Origin: JAAXTT01 sp964530215 | Lineage (GTDB): Bacteria > Bacillota > Desulfotomaculia > Desulfotomaculales > Desulfocucumaceae | Direction: 5' to 3' | NCBI GenBank assembly: GCA_964530215.1 | Contig: CAZHAJ010000019.1 | Span: 1-19,140, forward strand | Length of the DNA: 19,140 nt | In this document: positions 15,045 to 19,140 of the stretch, one piece after another | Numbering within the stretch: the stretch's first letter is position 1 | Layout of the letters: every line of letters starts with the position of its first letter | Program-made: the position numbers and the translations under genes | Notes under the pieces: model-generated | What the model was told of the DNA's origin: nothing | The model's input: only the letters and a program-made list of their open reading frames with translations | Databases searched by the model: none

Positions 15045-16208
15045 TTAAGCACTGCTGGTAATTGGCGAGGCCGTAATTCTTCCAGGTAACAAGTTTTGAA
15101 GCAATATTATAGCTTCCTCCGGCAGGTCGGTTTTGACTGTAAGATGACCTACTTTACGCCCGACCTCTTGTTTACCCCATTTTCCGTAAAGATGAATCTT
15201 AATACTGTCCGGAAATTCCGGAATTCTCTTCAGTATCCCAGGGAGATCAGCCCCAAGTATATTCATCATCACTGCAGGGGTCTGTAATTGGGTGGAACCC
15301 AAAGGCAAACCGCAGACAACTCTGACCAGTTGTTCAAACTGAGATACATAACAGGCATCCCAACTGTAGTGACCTGAATTATGGGGTCTTGGAGCTATCT
15401 CATTAACAAGTATCTCTTGTGGAGTGACGAAAAACTCTATAGCCAGAAGTCCTACTAAATCAAAGGTTTCCGCCATTTCAGTGGCTATTCTTGCCGCCTT
15501 CTGTTGGACTGTGGAGGAAACCCTAGCCGGAACTATACTCAAATGGAGCATGTTATTTCGATGAATATTTTCCACTACAGGATAAACAGCTTTATCACCA
15601 TTTTGTTTTCTCGCCACTATAACGGAGATTTCGTGAGTAAAAGAAATCTCCTTTTCCAACACCCATTCTGAAGAAACTCCTTTCAGAATTCTAAATGCTC
15701 CCGGCAAATCACCCGAATTCTTAATAACCAACTGTCCTTTGCCATCATATCCCCCCCTTGCGGTTTTTAAGATGCATGGAAAACCTAAATCAGCAATACC
15801 CTTTTTTAAATCACTGATATTTCTGACCACCTGAAAAGGAACCACAGGAAAACCTGCTTTTTGTAATTCATGTTTTTCAGAAATTCGATTTTGAGCAATA
15901 GACAATATACGACTTTTCTGAGGCAGGTAAAACTTTTTTTCAAGTTCTTCCACTACCCTAGCATCGATATTTTCAAATTCATACATAACAATATCGGACT
16001 GCTCAGCCAATTGACTGGCGGCTTTTAAGTCATCAAAGGGGGCAATAATCTGATAGTCCGCCACCTGCCCACATGGGGAATCAGGAACAGGATCTAGACA
16101 GATGATTCGATAACCCATTTTTTTAGCTTCGATGGCAGTCATTCTACCAAGTTGTCCTCCCCCCAAAATACCGATGGTAGATCCTGGAAGTATACTTTTA
16201 TCAGTCAT
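15045..16208 (-). CDS. purK: N5-carboxyaminoimidazole ribonucleotide synthase
   Basis: PurK is an ATP-grasp enzyme that converts aminoimidazole ribonucleotide, bicarbonate and ATP to N5-CAIR in purine synthesis. The 387 residues show the N-terminal GILGGGQLGRM loop, the YEFENID segment, the ATP-grasp glycine-rich RGGYDGKGQ and the metal/phosphate region VNEIAPRPHNSGH. Its ATG follows the purE stop with no gap, after GAGGAGTGG, so the pair is co-translated. No terminator is visible in the 77 bp before the CdhB-like gene, so read-through into the oxidoreductase genes is possible. Confidence 0.97.
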   Translation of the reverse strand: MTDKSILPGSTIGILGGGQLGRMTAIEAKKMGYRIICLDPVPDSPCGQVADYQIIAPFDDLKAASQLAEQSDIVMYEFENIDARVVEELEKKFYLPQKSRILSIAQNRISEKHELQKAGFPVVPFQVVRNISDLKKGIADLGFPCILKTARGGYDGKGQLVIKNSGDLPGAFRILKGVSSEWVLEKEISFTHEISVIVARKQNGDKAVYPVVENIHRNNMLHLSIVPARVSSTVQQKAARIATEMAETFDLVGLLAIEFFVTPQEILVNEIAPRPHNSGHYSWDACYVSQFEQLVRVVCGLPLGSTQLQTPAVMMNILGADLPGILKRIPEFPDSIKIHLYGKWGKQEVGRKVGHLTVKTDLPEEAIILLQNLLPGRITASPITSSA

Positions 16209-16685
16209 TTAAGACCACTCCTCATCTAGCAATACCTGCATAGCTATATCCTTTCTTCGATTCTCAATCTTTTCACATAATTTCGAGTCATGAATGGCCA
16301 GTATATGGGCAGCTAGTAATGCCGCATTTTTGGCCCCTGGCACCCCAATGGCTACAGTGGCTACAGGCACTCCAGCAGGCATTTGCACAATAGAAAGAAG
16401 AGAGTCAATACCCTTAAGTTGGGTAGCAGGAATTGGCACTCCAATAACAGGCAGTATTGTCTTAGCCGCTACCATACCCGGCAAGTGAGCCGCTCCCCCC
16501 GCACCCGCAATAATCAACTTTATCCCTCGATCAATGGCTGTCTCAGCAAAGGTGTATAGCCTGTCTGGTGTTCGGTGGGCGGAAACCAACTTCTTTTCAT
16601 AGGGTATTCCCAACTCCTCTAATATCAAGCAGGACTCTTTAAGTATCGGCCAATCTGATTTACTGCCCATTATCACCGAGACCAT
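16209..16685 (-). CDS. purE: N5-carboxyaminoimidazole ribonucleotide mutase
   Basis: PurE class I isomerises N5-CAIR made by PurK to CAIR. The 158 residues contain MGSKSDW, the phosphate-binding SAHRTPDR and GAGGAAHLPGM, all diagnostic of class I. The start is ATG, 8 bases after AGGAGG. Other pur genes, which in Bacillus follow purEK, are absent here and are replaced by the oxidoreductase cluster. I see no purine riboswitch; the hairpin 48 bp upstream reads best as the terminator of the preceding gene. Confidence 0.97.
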   Translation of the reverse strand: MVSVIMGSKSDWPILKESCLILEELGIPYEKKLVSAHRTPDRLYTFAETAIDRGIKLIIAGAGGAAHLPGMVAAKTILPVIGVPIPATQLKGIDSLLSIVQMPAGVPVATVAIGVPGAKNAALLAAHILAIHDSKLCEKIENRRKDIAMQVLLDEEWS

Positions 16686-16727
16686 ATTATCGACCTCCTA
16701 TAGTATCGTAGTAAAAAGGATTTGATA

Positions 16728-16775
16728 ACAAAAAATCCAACACCTAATACTTAAAATAAGTAAGGTGTTGGATTT
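16728..16775 (-). terminator. rho-independent terminator after the DUF2294 gene
   Basis: A 13-bp stem (16733-16745 with 16763-16775) is extended inward by TACTTA/TAAGTA with an AA bulge. On the minus strand it is followed by TTTTTTGTT. It lies 55 bp past the DUF2294 stop and 48 bp before purE, and so separates the two. An attenuator role for purE cannot be excluded. Confidence 0.75.
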
Positions 16776-16830
16776 CATCCTAACTGATAAAAATACCCTT
16801 TAATCTGTCTTCCAACTAAATATTGTTTTT

Positions 16831-17184
16831 TTATTCAATTTCACGTTCAAGGATAAATACGAAAATTCGCTCACCAGTTTTTGTACTGACATCCGTGTGC
16901 AGACTGATAACTTTGTGTGACGTTAAGCGGAATATGATATCTTCTAACTCCGGACGCCCCTGCTCAACTAATTGCTGGCGCAACTTTTTGATAAGAGCCA
17001 TCCCCTCCCTATCCCGTGCCAAACGCCTTTCAGCTTGAGAAAGAACCCCTCTAAGGGTTACTATTATCATATTACGGAGGATGTCAGTCTTTGCTTCAGT
17101 AGGTCCCCTTCCCTTATAATCCTTCTCCCACTGAATCATAGCTTTGGTTATTTCGTCTTCCATCTGCCCTTTGGTATAATTCAT
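16831..17184 (-). CDS. DUF2294 family protein
   Basis: This is a small soluble protein of 117 residues of the DUF2294 family, recognised by TKGQMEDEITKAM, the central YKGRGP, RNMIIVTLRGVLSQAE, the helical LARDREGMALIKKLRQQL stretch and the C-terminal STKTGERIFVF. The family is common in Firmicutes and has no established function. The start is ATG 17184 with AAGGGG 6 bases upstream; the TTG at 17220 lies ahead of that site. It is monocistronic, followed by a strong terminator. Confidence 0.85.
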   Translation of the reverse strand: MNYTKGQMEDEITKAMIQWEKDYKGRGPTEAKTDILRNMIIVTLRGVLSQAERRLARDREGMALIKKLRQQLVEQGRPELEDIIFRLTSHKVISLHTDVSTKTGERIFVFILEREIE

Positions 17185-17329
17185 AAATAACCCCTTAAGA
17201 GCGAATGTTGAATATTTCAAATTATATGATATATATCCCCAAAAAACAAGAGTATATTTTTTTACGTAAGTTTTAATAAAATCACTAGTTAGCGATGGGG
17301 CTCGTAGTTAACCCTTGGTCATTTAATAT

Positions 17330-17587
17330 TTACAGTATTGATAAAGGTGATGAACCAGGCTTCCATTCAATCTCTATTTCAAGCTGCTGTTTTTCACCTT
17401 TGACTTCATACTTTGTTTCTAAAACAATATTACCTTCAGGTCTTACCTCAACCTGTCGGTCACCTTGTGCCAAAGTTACAGAACCTTGCTGTTCAAGGCG
17501 ATCTGCCACTTCTCGCAAAAACGATATCACCGCCGGAAGGGAACTTCTCTCCTCACTGGAGAACAGTACTTGACTTCTTGTTTTCAT
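17330..17587 (-). CDS. amphi-Trp domain protein
   Basis: This 85-residue protein matches the amphi-Trp domain pattern: an FSSEERSSLPAVISFLREVAD opening helix, LEQQGSVTLAQGD, then alternating beta strands ending LEIEIEWKPG with the characteristic EW pair. Such small proteins are widespread in bacteria and archaea and their role is unknown. The start is ATG with AAGGAG 11 bases upstream. A candidate promoter and a 16-bp palindrome lie in its long 5' region. Confidence 0.75.
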   Translation of the reverse strand: MKTRSQVLFSSEERSSLPAVISFLREVADRLEQQGSVTLAQGDRQVEVRPEGNIVLETKYEVKGEKQQLEIEIEWKPGSSPLSIL

Positions 17588-17638
17588 AACAACTCACACT
17601 CCTTATGTCTTAAATACTTTTACAAGCCCCACATCCCC

Positions 17639-17654
17639 TATATGTTAACATATA
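17639..17654. repeat. perfect 16-bp palindrome, possible operator
   Basis: TATATGTTAACATATA is its own reverse complement. It lies 52 bases upstream of the amphi-Trp start. A second, imperfect dyad, AACATATTACCGTAATGTT, follows at about 17664-17682 and shares the AACATAT core. Paired dyads suggest a repressor site, but no regulator is encoded beside it. Confidence 0.55.
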
Positions 17655-17717
17655 ATGATTACCAACATATTACCGTAATGTTAAGGGAATTTAAACATTT
17701 ATTTGTCTAGTACAAAT

Positions 17718-17746
17718 AGTATAATTCATTAATTGTAAAGTGTAGA
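17718..17746 (-). promoter_or_regulatory. candidate sigma-A promoter for the amphi-Trp gene
   Basis: On the minus strand TCTACA (17746-17741) and TATACT (17723-17718) are separated by 17 bases. The start would be near 17711, leaving a 5' region of about 120 bases that contains the 16-bp palindrome. The -35 match is only four of six. Confidence 0.4.
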
Positions 17747-17784
17747 ACTGCGTTCTCAGCGATAACCTGCCTAAACACTCTTGA

Positions 17785-18237
17785 TTATGGCTTGCACTTC
17801 TGAGCATTGTGACTGCCATCACAAAAAGGTTGATTGCCTGAATATCCGCAACGACAAAGTGCTATCCTACTTCCCTTTTTTAATACTTCACCATTGCTTC
17901 CGATAATTTCTGTCATTCCCTCAATAAAAAAGGGCCCGTTAGAAACAACTTTAATTTTTACCGCTGAAGAATTAGATCTCTCAAGGTTAATATTGCCCGG
18001 ACCGAACATTACCCCCCTGTCCACCTTGGAATCTCGGGGAAATGAGTATCTTAAGGCTCCGGACGGACATTGATCAATGGCTTTGATTATCTCCTCCGGT
18101 TCTGCCCCGTTAACATTAGCCCAGGGACGCTTGTTCAAATCAAACACCTCCGGCAATAGCCGCAAGCATATTCCTGGATGCGCACACAACTCGGGAAACC
18201 AGTGAATAATTATATGATCATTTTTATATTCTTTCAT
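17785..18237 (-). CDS. 4Fe-4S mono-cluster plus CDGSH iron-sulfur protein
   Basis: This 150-residue protein has two iron-sulfur modules. Residues about 8-65 match the divergent Fer4_19/YjdI-type domain with Cys18, Cys24 and Cys57 in LCAHPGICLRLLPEVFD and QCPSGAL. Residues about 90-145 form a CDGSH domain with the C-x-C-x8-C-x3-H ligand set Cys128, Cys130, Cys139 and His143, which holds a 2Fe-2S cluster. The combination occurs in bacterial proteins of unknown function, probably electron transfer or redox sensing. The start is ATG 18237; the TTG at 18246 sits only 2 bases after AAGG and is less likely. No terminator is visible after it. Confidence 0.85.
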   Translation of the reverse strand: MKEYKNDHIIIHWFPELCAHPGICLRLLPEVFDLNKRPWANVNGAEPEEIIKAIDQCPSGALRYSFPRDSKVDRGVMFGPGNINLERSNSSAVKIKVVSNGPFFIEGMTEIIGSNGEVLKKGSRIALCRCGYSGNQPFCDGSHNAQKCKP

Positions 18238-18266
18238 CCAAACCAAATCCTTTTCTTAAATTTTTT

Positions 18267-18297
18267 GCATATATCCCTCAAAGCAGTGGCATAACTA
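18267..18297 (+). promoter_or_regulatory. possible forespore (sigma-F/G) promoter for the coat gene
   Basis: GCATA (18267-18271) and GGCATAACTA (18288-18297) are 16 bases apart. This fits the recalled sigma-F pattern except one base of the -10. A start near 18304 would fall inside the ribosome site, which counts against it. Confidence 0.25.
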
Positions 18298-18314
18298 TAG
18301 CTGAGGTGATTATA

Positions 18315-18812
18315 TTGACAATAAATTTAACAAACAAAGAAAAAATGCTGCTGCAGGATCAAAAAGCCCATGAAGAATTATGTGTTCAAAAATATCAGAA
18401 TTACTCCAGTCAAGCCCAAGATCCAAAGCTACAACAGCTCTTTGCCTCTTTGGCTCAAAAAGAACAGCAGCACTTGGATACCATTAACCAAATTATAAAC
18501 GGACAAGTCCCCAATCTGCAGCAAAATAATACTAATTCCAACCAATCACAACAAGACCCTTTACAACAAATGATGCAGCAGACTAAAGCAAATCCCGTCC
18601 AAGGAGCTATGGCCAACCAAAATGATAAAACACTTTGCAACGACATGCTGGCAACAGAAAAATATATTTCAGGTACTTATAATACAGCAATTTTTGAATT
18701 TACCAACCCTAATGTTAGACAGGTGCTGAATCATATTCAAAAGGAAGAACAAGAACACGGCGAACAAATCTTCAATTATATGCAAAGTAACGGAATGTAC
18801 AACCCTCAATAA
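18315..18812 (+). CDS. CotF-type spore coat protein
   Basis: This 165-residue protein has the ferritin-like helical pattern of CotF family coat proteins: the opening LTNKEKMLLQDQKAHEELC, QKYQNYSSQA with SLAQKEQQHLDTI, a Gln/Asn-rich linker (about 70-85), then DMLATEKYISGTYNTAIFEF and a final QKEEQEHGEQIFNYM helix. It would sit in or under the coat of endospores, which supports a spore-forming host. I choose the TTG start at 18315, 6 bases after GAGGTG, because the GTG at 18306 overlaps that site. A bidirectional terminator follows. Confidence 0.85.
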   Translation: MTINLTNKEKMLLQDQKAHEELCVQKYQNYSSQAQDPKLQQLFASLAQKEQQHLDTINQIINGQVPNLQQNNTNSNQSQQDPLQQMMQQTKANPVQGAMANQNDKTLCNDMLATEKYISGTYNTAIFEFTNPNVRQVLNHIQKEEQEHGEQIFNYMQSNGMYNPQ

Positions 18813-18823
18813 GATATTTTATC

Positions 18824-18855
18824 ACAAAGCCCAACCTTAACAAGTTGGGCTTTGT
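18824..18855. terminator. bidirectional rho-independent terminator
   Basis: ACAAAGCCCAAC (18824-18835) and GTTGGGCTTTGT (18844-18855) form a perfect 12-bp stem with an 8-base loop. It lies between the coat gene and the converging gene whose stop begins at 18855, and can serve both strands. Confidence 0.85.
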
Positions 18856-19140
18856 TAAACCACATAAACTATGGGAATACCCTTTAGATTCCTGGAAAGC
18901 TGTTCTCTTAAGAACTGCTCCCCCTGTATTCGGGCATCCTCTTTATAACAATACCTACCCCTACCACGTCCTGTCATTAATGATTTATCAAACAAATCCA
19001 CAGCATTGGGAAAAGCTTCTCTGTTTATTTCCCTGTGGACATAGCTGTAAGTCATAAAAATAATTTCAATAAACAACTGCTCTTTAACCTTTTGAGAGAG
19101 GGAATCAGATAGCTCTTCAATCAAACGGCTATAGTATTCC
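18855..19140 (-). CDS. unrecognised protein, 5' end outside the window
   Basis: I do not recognise this protein. The minus-strand frame ends in a TAA within the terminator and stays open to the window edge, reading EYYSRLIEELSDSL before the first possible TTG at 19124, where no ribosome site is seen, so the gene probably starts outside. The visible 94 residues are mainly helical and charged, with FIEIIFMTYSYVHREINREA, a GRGRGRYCYKEDAR stretch and the end RNLKGIPIVYVV. No metal or nucleotide motif is evident. Confidence 0.6.
   Translation of the reverse strand, partial: EYYSRLIEELSDSLSQKVKEQLFIEIIFMTYSYVHREINREAFPNAVDLFDKSLMTGRGRGRYCYKEDARIQGEQFLREQLSRNLKGIPIVYVV

Noticed and set aside
16686..16830. 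Purine riboswitch or attenuator upstream of purE
   Set aside because: The conserved purine aptamer elements are absent, and the hairpin with its T-run is explained as the terminator of the DUF2294 gene.
17270..17296. Terminator for the amphi-Trp gene at ATCGCT-AACT-AGTGAT on the minus strand
   Set aside because: The stem is only 6 bp with a wobble pair, and the tail TTTTATTAAAAC is weak. It is too poor to annotate.

Overview
The window looks like chromosome of an anaerobic, endospore-forming Firmicute of the Clostridia, possibly Peptococcaceae / Desulfotomaculum-like. This is inferred from AGGAGG-type ribosome binding sites before nearly every gene, TTG and GTG starts, an AT-rich sequence, a CotF-type spore coat protein, an AcuA-type acetyltransferase, and ferredoxin-dependent 2-oxoacid metabolism. 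Taxonomy was not tested by any search.

Layout. (1) 21-2035, minus strand: a LytS/LytTR-type two-component system. The response regulator has an in-frame stop that cuts off the end of its DNA-binding domain. (2) 2325-4817: a HAD hydrolase (+), a metallo-beta-lactamase-fold protein (-) lacking one metal-binding Asp, and an AcuA-type GNAT acetyltransferase (+). (3) 4862-7054, minus: TldD metalloprotease followed by a double PRC-barrel protein and a strong terminator. (4) 7359-7704, plus: a four-tRNA array (Asp-Phe-Gly-Cys) with a textbook sigma-A promoter and a 17-bp-stem terminator. A probable decayed transposase start lies just beyond it on the minus strand. (5) 8034-14967, minus: the centrepiece. 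An apparent operon encodes a CdhB-like protein (CO dehydrogenase/acetyl-CoA synthase epsilon-subunit family), alpha1, beta1, gamma, ferredoxin delta, alpha2 and beta2 of 2-oxoacid:ferredoxin oxidoreductases, then an OFA-family (oxalate/formate-type) MFS transporter. (6) 15045-16685, minus: purE-purK, immediately upstream. (7) 16831-19140: DUF2294 protein, amphi-Trp protein, a 4Fe-4S plus CDGSH protein (all minus), a CotF-like coat protein (+), and an unrecognised gene running off the window edge (-).

How the genes may work together. Most junctions from the CdhB-like gene to the ferredoxin overlap by 4-8 bp, or are separated by 16 bp. This implies co-translation of one enzyme system with two catalytic alpha-beta modules sharing a single gamma/ferredoxin pair. 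Both alpha subunits have the Thr-containing YPITP motif of ordinary pyruvate-type enzymes, not the Arg I recall from Moorella oxalate oxidoreductase. The MFS transporter appears to lack the helix-11 Lys used by OxlT for oxalate. I infer that a small 2-oxo or carboxylic acid is imported and oxidised to reduce ferredoxin. The substrate and the role of the CdhB-like protein cannot be read from the sequence, and this cluster is the best candidate here for an undescribed system.
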